Positions 36,016 through 47,255 are shown, numbered from the stretch's first letter. The stretch: DNA of 64,000 bases from Zeugodacus cucurbitae (GCF_028554725.1 NC_071672.1:30834944-30898943), one strand, 5' to 3'. A program made the numbers and translations. The notes: generated by a model not told the origin, from the sequence alone.

Positions 36016-36586
36016 CAGTAGAACTCCAATTATCCGAATTAATGGGGACCGGGACCCATTCGGATAATCAAATATTCGGATAATCGGATTTTTTTTTTAA
36101 ATTGCTATTGAAGAGAATAAAAGCCACGTTTTGATATTACACTATTTTTTTATTGAATTAAATGAAAGAAACATGAAATTTTTACATGTTTTAAATATAA
36201 ATAAAATGTACTTATGTACAAGTTTAGAAATAAAAATCATTGTTTTTTAAACATCTCCGTCAATGTAAGCTGTTTTGCGGTCTTCAACCGTTTTCGGGCA
36301 GCCAGGTCGCGCATTCGCTTGACGGTGAGCAGTTGCAAGTGGTCACACTCGGGCTGACGCTCCATCCACTTCAAAGCAGTCTCGAGGCCGGCAAATGCTT
36401 CACTTCGCGGGGGGAAGTTAGTATAGGCACAACGGCAAGTTAAGACAAGTCAAGTCAAGACTTGACGCGCAAGCACTGGCTGGGGGGAAAAATAATAGCG
36501 CACTCAGACTTTTTTTGGACAATTTTTTGTGATTCGGATAATCGGCGATTCGGATAGTCGGAGTTCGGATAATTGGAGTTCTACTG
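36016..36586 (-). mobile_element. Tigger/pogo-type deletion derivative, 571 bp
   Basis: Inverted ends CAGTAGAACTCCAATTATCC and GGATAATTGGAGTTCTACTG are identical for the first 23 bases. TA duplications sit at 36014-36015 and 36587-36588. Further TATCCGA repeats occur just inside the right end. It has inserted in the DUF7869-like pseudogene and retains a piece of its own transposase on the minus strand. Confidence 0.9.
36237..36412 (-). pseudogene. Jerky/Tigger transposase C-terminal remnant
   Basis: An open frame of ~58 codons on the minus strand ending in a natural stop at 36237-36239. It reads EAFAGLETALKWMERQPECD, then HLQLLTVKRMRDLAARKRLK and QLTLTEMFKKQ. This is the conserved tail of jerky/Tigger-type pogo transposases (ALKW.E.Q...LL.KR.RD.A..KR). 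Everything upstream, including the DDE core and CENP-B-like HTH domains, is deleted. The plus-strand 67-codon frame here is its shadow. Confidence 0.75.
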
Positions 36587-38155
36587 TAGTATGAAATCAT
36601 ATTCTGAGTTTTCCAGCATGTGAGAGCCATTACACGCGATCACATCACACTTCAGGCCGAACGTATCTATGTGCTGACTTAGATATTCGAAAAATGTATG
36701 GGCTATATGTGGAAAAATGTAAAGAAAATAATATATCATATGTAAAGGAGTGGACTTATAGAAAAATATTTAATACTGAGTTCAACCTAAATTTTCATAC
36801 TCCTCGTAAAGACACGTGCCAAAAGTGTGATTCGATAAAACAAAAAATTTAAGCATCCAGTAATGAAGACGAGAAGTTGCATCTTGTGGAAATTCATGAT
36901 TCACGTCTTAAAAGTGCCGAACAGGCTAGAAAAAGTTTAACAGATGACATACAAACAACAAAAGATAACCCGAGTGAAAATTACGGATTCACATTTGACC
37001 TACAGAAAGCGCTTCCTTGTCCAAAACTTTCTATTTCGGTAGCTTACTATAAGCGCAACATGTATGTATACAATTTAGGGTTTCATAATTTCCACAATGG
37101 AAATGCGAAAATGTATGCATGGGATGAAACAATCGCCTCAAGAGGGTCACAGGAAGTTGTGTCCTGCATCTTAAAGCACATTCGGGACATTACCACTCAA
37201 AAGCATATACTAGCTTACAGTAATGCCTGCTCAGGACAAAATCGAAACATTAACATAGCTTTAATATGGTTAAAAATTGTTCAGTCATCTGATAATAATA
37301 TTGAAACAATTGATCATAAATTTATGGTACCCGGCCATTATTTTTTGCCAAATGATCGCGGTTTTGGTTTGATAGAAACTGAAATTAAAAAATCGGATTA
37401 TTTATACATTCCTGAGCATTATTATAATTTAATAAAATCATGTAAGATGAGAAATCCATTTTTGGTAGTACAAATGGATCAAAAAGATTTTATTTCTCAA
37501 GACAACTAAAAGAATCAACGAATAATAGGAAGAAAAACATTAATGGAGAAGTTGTGCCTTGGTTAAAAATACAATTTATCAGATTTCTAACAAATGCCCC
37601 ATATAAGACGTTTTATAAAACTTCCTTGGATGACAACTCCGAATTCAAAGTATTAGCCCTCTCACCTAAAAAAGGAAGACCTAGAATATACGGAAATATT
37701 GATTTCCTTCCATTATACAGAACCATTAGACAAATAACAAAAGAAAAACGTAAAGATATGATGGATCTACTACCCTATATTCCACCAATTTTTCACAAAC
37801 ACTTTATTTCCCTAAATACTAATGAATAATTTACTTTGTCGCAATGAAATGAGTTTGAATAAAATGTTAATTACTAATACAACTGTTTCATGGTGGTATA
37901 AGTCCTTTATAAAGTCATGCAGTTAATTTTGAAAGTGGTACAAGTCATTTAAACCTTTCAATACCACATTTTCTTTTAAAAATGGCTATAAATTTCACAA
38001 TCATAATAAATACTTGTTTGTTTGGACTACTTTATTGTCCAAAAATCATAATCTATAATGCAAGAATATTTTTTAATCCTTTAAAATGCAAAACTTTAAA
38101 TATCTCGAAACAAAAAACATGACTTATATCACTTTCAAAATCATGGGCACAATTA

Positions 38156-38325
38156 AATATTTTTCCTTAAGAAAACTTCTAATTTTTTTTTACGAATTTA
38201 TACACATATTATATTAACTTTGAAGAGTATTGTATATTTTTTTATTTGTAAAAATAACTGCTTTTGAAGCTGCTACAGCAGTTCTCCAGGCATCCAGGCA
38301 CCCCTACTACAAAAGCCGTTTTGCG
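38156..38325 (+). repeat. Repeat X, right half (split)
   Basis: AACTTTGAAGAGTATTGTAT (38217-38236) and GCTGCTACAGCAGTTCTCC (38269-38287) align with the inverse of 30660-30740 at roughly 85% by eye. Together with 35099-35130 it restores the order of the copy at 30642-30845. Confidence 0.75.
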
Positions 38326-40364
38326 GTGAACACTGTATGTATCTCTCTTTTTAGAAAATGGCGGCTTCTCTAAAAAAAATCGATTTTTGCCCTAATTTTG
38401 CCTTTAAATGGTGTATAAAAAAAATTATATAATGCATTACGAAAATGAAAAAAATCGATTTTGTGAAAAATTTAACTAGGTTGAGAAGACTCCCTCTTTG
38501 CGCTGGTCAGCTGTAAACGTATTGCCTAATAAGAACGTACGTCAACCCTTGCCTTAGCCTCTCAACCGAGATAACTTTGGGACCATTTAAGCACTTCCGG
38601 GAGGTGGACAGCGGCTTCAAGTGAGGATCCTTTTAAAATGAATTCTACTAAACCTACGAAAACGGCAGACTTAGAATTCACTAAAAACCCGAAAATTACT
38701 CCTTAATTGAAGTAAAACATTATTACAATTATTATTTAGTCAGATGCGTTCCGGTTAGCGATGGCAAATCTTAGCTACACAATACTCATTAAACTCCTGT
38801 ACCTATCTTTAGCACTGATTGTCGGTAATGGTTTCCCACACAAATTCGGTGGGCTTGAAGGAAATGTGTTATACGGTTTATTTCGTTGATATTGTTGCCT
38901 CCAAATAAATCTGAGCCACGAGTCATGCGTCATTTTAAGAGCACCACTTTTATAACCTAATGTCCGAACGATTCTCAATGCCACCGATGCCGATTTGCGA
39001 AGATACGCTCGATGCCGTTGCCGATAGGAGTTTTGAGGCCAATATTCGAAAAAAGCAGGTCTGGTTAAAACAAATCCCTTGATTTTCAAAGACATGACGA
39101 TTTACCACCGTCTAGACATGTTATGAAAAAAATAATACAATTCGAATTTTTGAACCCATCATATGGGGTTACCCCCTTAAATCGAAAACCCCGTTACGAA
39201 AACTAAATAATGAAAATAATTGCACTTATATTATAAAGATGAGAAAGCGGTTACATTTCTATTTTACGTTATACTACACATTTTTATTCTCATTTTTTTG
39301 CTAAAATAATTATTATAATTTAGCTTACTACCCTATTTTCAGACAACCGTCTGTCAAATTCCCACTGTCCAGTCAAATGTCCAGTAGCTCTTCCTTCAGC
39401 CAATTCTAACGTACGTTACCTGTTTCAATTTCTAAGCAGTTTTTTATCTCCATAAATGTGAATATTTCACATATATATGTATATGTATGGATAAGGTATA
39501 TGCCCAGTAATGGGCTGATATTTTTGCCCAATTATAGTTTATTCGTTTAAGGGTTAAATCACATATTTTTTGCAGTCCAAACGAGTCGGTCAGTCCTACA
39601 AATGCAATGCTCAGACACGACATATGTACATATTAACTCCGTGCACAACTCAACTGTGTGTGTGTGCGTTTGGATGTGTATTGTGCACCTTTTTCCGCTC
39701 TTTTTCAGACAAATTTATCTAATTGAAAATAGTGGAATTAGTCGCTACGTATGTCTACACACAAACATCCATACACGTATAGCCTGGACTTTGGCGGGGT
39801 GGCCGATCAGCTGGCAGCCGAAATGGTTCGCACGCGTGTCCGGTCATTTGCTGATTTGCATAAAGCGCATATGCAGTATTCACTGAGAACAGCTGCAGCT
39901 TTTTTTACCCCACTTTGTTAAGTATTTTTCCGTTGAAAATACCAGATTTTAAACGCGTCATATACTGGGTGGCTATCCTTTCATAAAAGTGGAAATACTT
40001 GAAAAATCGGATTGCTTCATTATCTTAAACATATGCATTCTTTATTTCTAATAACAATAATAATTGTTTAATATTTCTGAAAACATTAATTGAATTATGA
40101 AGAACTTATTATCTTACTGGGGGTCCCGCGTCCCCGATTGTGCATTGAGATTGGGTCCACCACATAAATTAAAAATTAAACGATCCCCTCTTTTGTTGAT
40201 GACCGCTGCAAACGTTTTAAGATGCACGATTTGAATGTGTATGCAACTGGAATGTACGATCCCTTAATTAGGAAGATGCCTCTGCCCAGCTGGTTGATTT
40301 CTCCAACTTGCTGAATGGCAGTGAAAGTGTTACACCAGGAGATAGCGAACTCGACACAGTCTAC
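38326..40364. other. Unassigned DNA with an unresolved ORF
   Basis: A 106-codon frame at 38775-39095 (minus) has no recognised motif; the plus strand over the same span is also fairly open, so strand and reality are unclear. Nothing else was recognised. Confidence 0.3.
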
Positions 40365-40690
40365 GTTAATTATCGTGGGATAAGCCTCCTCAATATCGCA
40401 TATAAGGTCCTATTGAGCGTACTATGAGAAAGACTAAAGCCAACCGTCAACGCACTAATTGTGGCTTTAGATCTGGCAAATGCACCACAAACATTACCAT
40501 TCAGAATTTGGTATCTCTGCAAAGCTTATGCATACGTAAACTGGCATTGGAGTTAGCATTGGAAATGACCACTCCGAAACGTTCGGTACCAAACGAGGTT
40601 TCAGACCCTTTACCATGGGATTTGTTTTAACTTGATGCTGGCGAAAATAATAAGAGTCGGGAAACTAAATAGACAGTGTGAACGGGTCGG
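40365..40690 (+). pseudogene. LINE reverse transcriptase relic (family L1a)
   Basis: NYRGISLLNIAYKVLLSVL, a stop, ERLKPTVNALI and, after a frameshift, CGFRSGKCTTNITIQNL match the N-terminal RT blocks of the copy at 26067-27440. The sequence then jumps across motif A to motif B, with F.TKRGFRP-type and FNLMLAKIIRVGKLNRQC readings. Catalytic motifs A and C are absent. Both ends are truncated. Confidence 0.7.
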
Positions 40691-40854
40691 GTTCATTGAC
40701 TAGAATTATCCAATTAATAACGAAATTATTTTGGTTTGTTGAAATTTAGTTTTCGGAAATTTTACATACAAGTTTCACAAAATAATGTTTAAATGCGTGT
40801 CTTTGATATTCTGAATTGTTTCAATGAATTACATATATAATTGTATACATTAAC
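40691..40854. other. Short spacer with a small repeat
   Basis: GATATTCTGAATTG followed by TTTCAATGAA at 40807-40830 resembles 57610-57635. Nothing else was recognised. Confidence 0.3.
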
Positions 40855-41625
40855 AAGTAAGGAAAGGCTAAGTTTTTTCACTGGGAAGCCACAGATCATA
40901 TACAGTATTTGTGTAAAGTTTTATTACGCTAGCTTCATTGGTTCCTTTTGTATATATTATAAAGTGAAGGAATAAGATGGAGTTCAAAATTTAGTTACAT
41001 TTTCCACACGTGTCATCAGGGTGTCAAGAAAATATTATATACCGAATTACATTCGAATCGGTCGAGTAGTTCCTGAGATATGGTTTTTGACCCATAAGTG
41101 GCCCATTTTCCATTTTGTAAAAAAATCTGAGTGCAGCTTCCTTCTGCAATTTCTTCTGTAAAATTTAGTATTTCTGACGTTTTTCGTTAGTGAGATAACC
41201 CACCTTTAGTAATTTTCATTTTCATAATTTTTTTGTATGTGAGGTGGGCGAGGTTATTATACGATTTCAACTAATTTCATGGTGTGTCGTGGGGTACGTA
41301 AGAGAACCGACTATAGAAATTTGGTTTCTATAGCTTTATTGGTTTGCGAGATATATACAAATAACCGATTTGGGGGCGGGGCCACGCACACTTGCCCAAA
41401 AATATTACATCCAAATATGCCCCTTCCTAGTGCGATCCTTTGTTCCAAATTTTGTTCTGTGGGCGTGGCAGTGGTCCGATTTTGCCCCAAGGAACATGTG
41501 TTCCAAGTTTCATCAAGATATCTCAATTTTTACTCAATTTATCCGTTGCACGGACGGACGGACAGACAGACATTCGGATTTTGACTCGTCTCGTCACCCT
41601 GATCATTTTGATATATATTGTATAC
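40855..41625 (+). repeat. DINE-1-like repeat, internally deleted copy
   Basis: The first 20 bp of the family (CAAGTAAGGAAAGGCTAAGT) are joined directly to internal sequence (TTTTTTCACTGGGAAGCC), so ~500 bp are missing. It includes GGGGGCGGGGCCACGC and the GGAC/AGAC block at 41554-41573. It stops after CTGATCATTTTGATATATAT, where the next copy begins. Confidence 0.75.
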
Positions 41626-42250
41626 CGAATTTCATTGAAATCTGTCGAGTAGTTCCTGAGGTATGGTTTTTGACCCATAAGTGGGAGATGCCACGCCCAT
41701 TTTCCATTTTGTAAAAAAAAGCTGAGTGCTGCTTCTTTCTGCTTTTTCTTCTGTAAAATTAAGTGTTTGTGGTGTTTTTCGTTAGTGAGTTAACGCACTT
41801 TTGGTAATTTTCAAGCTAACCTTTGTATGGGAGGTGGGAGTGGTTATTATCCGATTTCAACTATTTTCATGGTGTGTGGTGGGGTACGTAAGGGAACCGA
41901 CTGCAGAAAGTTTTGTTTTTTGGAGGCGGGGTCACGCCCACTTCCCCAAAAAACTTACGCCCAAATAGGCCCCTTACTAAGGCGATCGTTTTTACCAAAT
42001 TTTATTTTTTCGTCAGTGATCCGATTTTTTCGTCAAGGTATCTCAATTTTCACTCAAGTTATCCGTTGCACGGACGGACGGACGGACAGACAGACATTCG
42101 GATTTTGACCCATCTCGACACCCTTATCATTTTGATATACATAACCCTATTTGTAACTCGTTTATTGTTATGACTTGAAACAACTGTTATGTGAACAAAA
42201 CTATAATAATATTTAATACTCTCTTAGCAACTTTTGTTGAGAAAGTATAA
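41626..42250 (+). repeat. DINE-1-like repeat, second copy in tandem
   Basis: Starts in mid-unit (CCGAATTTCATTGAAATCTG) and runs to the 3' end CAACTTTTGTTGAGAAAGTA. A second GGAC/AGAC block lies at 42074-42094. Head-to-tail with the preceding copy, with the junction inside the units, so it probably arose by unequal exchange or replication slippage. Confidence 0.75.
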
Positions 42251-43209
42251 ATATTATACAATACTCGTCAAAGTTACCATAATATGTGTACAAATACTTA
42301 GAAAATTAATTTCAAAAAATTTTCAGGAAAAATATTTCACAAATCTCATATATTTAAAATGTTTTTTTCAACAATTAAAAACTATTGCAGAGAAAAAAAC
42401 AAAGCAAATGCCGAAAGCATCGCTGATTTGCTTATTCATTTAACAGCATATGATTCCACCAGCAGAAGCTAGATGCGCTCTTCTGCTAGTTTTTGCTTTA
42501 ATAAACGCTTTTAGTGTAGAAACTTGGCGAACTATCACTACCTGGCAATAGAAAACAGAACTATTTCAATATGTGTGCATGTGTGCCCGTTTTGGTCAAA
42601 TTAAACTAGGTGAATTGAGCAACCAACCACCTCTCGCAAGCAGTGGCGGCAACCATAATGATTGGTGAGTGACTTTGCTTACAAGAAGATTGGTGTCCTA
42701 TAAAAATATTGTAAAATTTATGGCATACAAGCTTTCATATCTGGTGGTTGTAATTGCTTAAGCCTAAATTATATGTAATATAGTTTTTTGTATTTTTATT
42801 TTAGTTCTGCTATAATTCACGAAGGCTGTTGTAACCAATTAGAGTGACTGTGGTGGCAAAACGTGATTGGCCCTGTGCTGGTGCTCAATATCTCAATATC
42901 TCATGCTGGTGGGTGCGTCAATCAATAGCGTTCTGCTATTGGACCTGTTAAAAATTTTAATGTTAGAACTTATTTCAAAATAAATATTTAAACGCAAACG
43001 GAAAATAATACGCAAACGTTCGTATTTCAAATTTGATTGTTTAATGTGAAATGCAAAATACTTACAGAATTACTGAGAATTGGAAAAAAGCAAAAACACA
43101 ATTGAGGCATCACTTACACTCCTCGTCAATAGGTTACTTACAATATTATTCAGCTTAGTATTTTTGTTTTGAATCCAATTAAATAAAAGTTGATATGCAA
43201 AAGCCATGG
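42251..43209. other. Unassigned A+T-rich DNA
   Basis: No family was recognised. TCTCAATATCTCAATATCTC occurs at about 42887-42905 as a short direct repeat. Confidence 0.35.
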
Positions 43210-43530
43210 TTATTCAATGATAACAGCAAGTATTTAATGCTCTGGCAGAAAAATAACTTTTATTTTTACTTTGTAATGTCAAAGAATTCGCGACATCAAA
43301 TTGCAGTTTAGTGAGTGGAGTGTGTTTTAGTTTTGGTTGAAGTACACTCAAATGAGAACCAGTTAATACAAATGTGACTAAACAACGGTAAAATTGTCCA
43401 TATACCACTTCTTCTACGATTCCATCAGAATATTCGAAAGATCTACTCCTCGCAAGTGTTTATTATAAGATGCGACAACAGCAGGCCTAGGAATCTCCAA
43501 ATACTTTTTTCCTGTGCGCTACAACGTCTG
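43210..43530 (-). pseudogene. PiggyBac-type transposase relic
   Basis: On the minus strand: RKKYLEIPRPAVVASYNKHL, then RGVDLSNILMES, a stop and KKWYMDNF. This is the conserved YN..MGGVD..D box of piggyBac/PGBD transposases, with MGG changed to LRG and the following Asp to Asn. The frame shifts and continues at 43408-43214 with FVLTGSHL...PLTKLQFDVANSLTLQSK, matching the region after this box. The N-terminal catalytic part and the zinc-finger tail were not found, nor were TTAA-flanked ends. Confidence 0.65.
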
Positions 43531-44251
43531 CAATTTTCAGTTGGTTCAACTCCCATACAAGACGATAAGTAACACAGACGAATATATTAACTTGTGATTG
43601 ATTTCACATATTTTTGAGTTCATAAGGAACCCATAGCCTTGATAAAACATAATTCTGATAATGCGCCTTTTAAGAATTTGATGGAATGTAAGATGGAATC
43701 CTGAAATCCAAAAACTATCTGTTATTTCAAATGCCTATGATTGTCATTATCTTAGAAAATTAAGATACATTTTTCCAATGCTATTATGATATTTCTGTTC
43801 TTTCATTGTGGCGAATCATATCTCTCCACAAAAGTGCTATTTCAATGCTCTTTGCGCTTTCAACAATGTCCCTAACATCGCTGAAACACCTCCACTGTCA
43901 TTATCACTCGAAACATTCTCATCAAACTGCAAAACAAACATAACTATAAACAAAAGACTGTATTATTATTATGGCCCAACGTTGCCCACAGGCAACTTGT
44001 TAGATTCAAAAAATCCTCACTTAATACACAAACAACTAAAAACAAACTTACTTTCCAACAAATATTATTCAGTATTTTTCGAATAAAAACGCATACTAAT
44101 TTTTCTATTAAATTAAATTATTATAATAATTGGATTGTTTCAAAGAGACGTTTGAAAAAAGCTATAGGAATAACGGTTAAGAATTTTGTTAACTGTTTTG
44201 ATTTTCATTGTTAATATGTTAACTTAAAAGTAGCCACATAAATCAAGTTAA
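43531..44251. other. Unassigned, possibly piggyBac-related flank
   Basis: The minus strand at about 43850-43930 reads FDENVSSDNDSGG, an acidic stretch like a piggyBac N-terminus, but this is weak. The 92-codon plus frame at 43808-44086 is not recognised. Confidence 0.3.
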
Positions 44252-45466
44252 ACAAGTAAGGAAGGGCTAAGTTCGGGTGTAACCGAACATTTTATACTCT
44301 CGCAATTTATTTATTTAACTTTATTTATTTTATATAATACACAATTTGACCCACATATTCGTCATACATATTGTATAAAGTCCATTGAAAGTTGGAAACC
44401 ATAATATTAGGTTAGAAGTACCGAGGTCCTCGTGTTAGATATATGGGGCCTTAAAAACCTATGGTCCGATTTCGGCGATTTTTAGAATGGGCCTGCCACA
44501 CTATTAACATAATATTTATGCAAAGTTCTGCACCGATATCTTCACTAGTGCTTACTTTATATATTGTAAAGTAAACGATTCAGATCGACTTCAAAGTTCT
44601 GGTATATAGGAAGTAGGCGTGGTTGTGAAGCGATTTGGCCTATTTTCACAACATATCATTGGGATGTAAGGAAACTATTACAAACCAAGTTTCATTAAAA
44701 TCGGTCGAATAGTTCTTGAGATATGGTTTTTGACCCATAAGTGGGCGACGCCACGCCCATTTTCCATTTTGTAAAAAAAATCTGAGTGCAGCTTTCATCT
44801 GACATTTCTTATGTGAAATTTTGTGTTTCCGACGTTTTTGGTTAGTGAGTTAACCCACTTTTAGTAATTTTAAACCTAACTTTTGTATGGGAGGTGTGCG
44901 TGGTTATTATCAGATTTCTTTCATTTTTGGACTGTATTAGGAAGTGGCTAAAAAAACGACTGCAGAAAGTTTGGTTTATATAGCTCTATTGGTTTGCGAG
45001 ATATGTACAAAAAACTTAGTAGGGGGCGGGGCCACGCCCACTTCCCCAAAAAAATTACATCCAAATATGCCCCTTCACAGTGTGATCCTTCATACCAAAT
45101 TTTATTTTAATAGCTTTATTTATGGCTTAGTTATGGCACTTTATGTGTTTTCGGTTTTCGCCATTTTGTGGGCGTGGCAGTGGTCCGATTTTGCTCATTT
45201 TCGAAAGCAACCTTCCTATGGTGCCTAGAAATAAGTGTGCCAAGTTTCATCAAGATATCTTAATTTTTACTCAAGTTACAGCTTGCACAGGCGGACGGAC
45301 GGACGGACAGACAGACATTCGGATTTGAACTCCACCCTTCACCCTGATCACTTTGGTATATATAACCCTATATCTAACTCGTTTAGTTTTGGGTGTTACA
45401 AACAACTGTTATGTGAACAAAACTATAATACTCTCTTTAGCAACATTTGTTGCGAGAGTATAAAAA
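44252..45466 (+). repeat. DINE-1-like repeat, full-length young copy
   Basis: Both ends are present (CAAGTAAGGAAGGGCTAAGT to TTGCGAGAGTATAAAAATTG). The 5' palindrome is perfect (GTTCGG/CCGAAC). The GGAC/AGAC block is at 45294-45315. It is nearly identical over its whole length to 48834-50033, so it is among the most recently moved. The 94- and 89-codon frames inside (44944-45228, 45235-45504) recur in the other copy only because the DNA is repeated. Confidence 0.9.
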
Positions 45467-46200
45467 TTGAATACAGCTTTTGCTTTAAATCATCAAATTG
45501 GTGAAATTGCTCACAGGCAACGTCGGGGTTGATAGGATTAAGCGATATTTCACACCAAGCAAGTGTAATTGCTGCAATTAGTGGTACATTTTTAATTACG
45601 TTAAGATCCGCAGAATATGTTGGCCAAGTCATATTAACGTTTTGACTCGAAATAAATGACTTAACTAATCGAACGTTATTAATCGGAGCATTATTAACTT
45701 GTTCAAAATCCATGAGATAGGTCCGAAGAGGTTTTTTAGTAATAGAAAAATTTACTCCAATGTTGATTTGAAGCGCTCGCCGTTCATTTTCTGATGAATA
45801 AAAATATCAATCACACTTATGTATGACCAACGGGTCCCTCTAAATTAAAACATTGTTCATCAGTAAAAGCAACTGAACGCCAATCATTGAGTCGAGTGTC
45901 AGATTGAATACGCCTCTTCCGGATATTGAAGCCGGCTTATTTTGCATATGGCATTAGGACGTGGTAACTCTATAATTTTTAGACGCTTGAGGAGTTTTGC
46001 ATTTCTGTTTGTACGCGGTGCCATTGAATAGCTTGCATGTACTCCGTCAATTCCCTGACCTTATATGCCGACTTAGTATCATTGATCCGATCGTACATTT
46101 TTTCGCGTTTGAAGTTTGTTTTCATATCTCATCATCTTTTAAATATCTATCAACAGTACTGAAGGCACCACTTTATTTGTTTGCCAATATTTCGATTCAC
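45467..46200 (-). pseudogene. Tc1/Tc3-type transposase relic
   Basis: On the minus strand: FTDEQCFNLEGP-like reading near 45830-45870 (first catalytic Asp region, partly out of frame), FEQVNNAPINNVRLVKSF, then WPTYSADLNVIKNV (45590-45635), which corresponds to WP..SPDLNPIENLW with its Asp kept. Upstream HTH parts are not recognisable and the C-terminal tail is eroded. It lies exactly between two DINE-like copies of opposite orientation. Confidence 0.5.
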
Positions 46201-46204
46201 TAGT

Positions 46205-46645
46205 CCTTGTGAGTGAAAGAATTATGTTTTTAGGCGTATCAATAGGCTCGCAAAGAAAGAGAGTATTATAGTTTTGTTCACATAACGGAAATAAACGAGT
46301 TAGATATAGGGTTATATTTATCAAAATGATCAGGATGACGAGTAGAGTTAAAATCCGGATGTCTGTCCGTCCATCCATCTGTGCAAGCGGTAACTTGAGT
46401 AAATATGGAGATATCGTGATAAAACTTGGTACACATATCCCTTGGCACCATAAGAAAAGCGAAATTGGGCCACTGCCACGCTCACAAAATGGCGGAAACC
46501 GAAAACACAAAGTGCCTTAACTAAGTCATAAATAAAGCTATGATAGTAAAATTTGGTACAAAGGATTGCACTAGGGAGGGGTTTATTTGGATGTAATTTT
46601 TGGAGGAAGTGGCCGTGGCTCCGTCCCCTACAAAGTTTTTAATGC
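46205..46645 (-). repeat. DINE-1-like repeat, 3' half of a split copy
   Basis: On the minus strand this is the 3' part of the family: AACCGTTATGTGAAC reversed at 46276, CTGATCATTTTGATAAATAT, GTCTGTCCGTCC at 46362 and the GCCACGGCCACTTCC region near 46605. It breaks at about 46645 and resumes at 47285. The frames at 46139-46510 and 46326-46520 lie in it. Confidence 0.75.
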
Positions 46646-47224
46646 ATATCTCATATACGATAACCGCTTCTGGAGGTTTCTCTGAGGATATAAGTAATCG
46701 CATAGCTAAAGCAAAACAAGCATTTGGAATGCTCAAAAATATCCATTCGAACAAAAATGCGGTTGTTTGACTCCAACATAAAATCTGTTTTGTTGTATGG
46801 ATGTGAGACTTGGAATGTCACCACCAGAGATTCACATCGTCTACAAACCTTCATCAACCGTCCGTAATGGCGGGATATAATCTCCAATGAAGCACTATGG
46901 AGACGCACGCAACAAACCCCACTGCGTTTCGAAATTCTAAAACGTAAATGGGCGTGAATCGGACATACTTTACGCAAACCTGCAAACGATATAGCAAGAA
47001 ATGCTATGATAGGAACCCGCCTGGTCAGAGGCGAATTGGCAGACCTGCTCATACGTGGAGAAGACAGTTGGACGCTGACCTCAGACCTACAGGGAAAAGT
47101 TGGGGCGAAATAAAGCGTATGGCATGTGACAGAAATGATTGGAACTGTTTTATTGTGGTTGGTCGTGTATGTTGGTCCTATGCTCCTTGCAGGAGTAACA
47201 GGAACTAATATATATATATATTAG

Positions 47225-47255
<31 letters not shown>

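Larger units (their letters stand above)
35480..37829 (+). pseudogene. DUF7869-like putative transposase, broken
   Basis: A member of a widespread, uncharacterised invertebrate family with an RNase H-like putative catalytic core. Order on the plus strand: a basic N-terminus (RKRTLNQQNYAQNIRK, 35597-35640); Cys motif IDCLCSKKC (about 35700-35730); FEKQNMFLYGLI; VSVCKTFFFDTFKIS; then, across a nested insertion, FPACESHYTR; RTYLCADLDIRKMYGLYVEK; KDTCQKCD; and the 210-codon stretch 36877-37509 with KMYAWDETIASRGSQEVVSC, AYSNACSGQNRNINIAL and MVPGHYFLPNDRGFGLIE. It closes with 37554-37829. In-frame stops: TGA 35774-35776, TGA 36592-36594, TAA 36850-36852. A one-base frameshift lies near 37497. Where relatives have SD.C.GQN, this copy has SNACSGQN, so a likely acidic residue is lost. 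Function is inferred from family recall only. Confidence 0.7.
35148..38155 (+). mobile_element. ~3.0 kb DNA transposon with DUF7869-like protein
   Basis: Ends are inverted: 35148-35182 and 38121-38155 match at about 31 of 34 positions (GATTTTGAAAGTGGTATAAG near the inner side of the left end). The same core (TTTGAAAGTGGTATAAGTC) recurs as a direct copy at 35333-35351 and 37929-37947, with a shorter match (GTGGTATAAGTCC) near 37893, so several subterminal copies exist. The sequence outside is the two halves of repeat X, which proves insertion. It contains a plus-strand pseudogene and a nested Tigger-type element. Target duplication could not be fixed. Superfamily unassigned. Confidence 0.7.

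Noticed and set aside
36240..36443. 67-codon plus-strand frame
   Set aside because: Shadow of the Tigger transposase C-terminal remnant on the minus strand.
38775..39095. 106-codon minus-strand frame
   Set aside because: The other strand is similarly open; no motif on either strand was recognised.
44944..45228. 94-codon frame (also 93 codons at 49523-49804, 95 at 9425-9712, 102 at 18259-18567, 98 at 58165-58461)
   Set aside because: These recur because they lie in the DINE-like non-coding repeat; the frames are broken differently in each copy and match no protein family.
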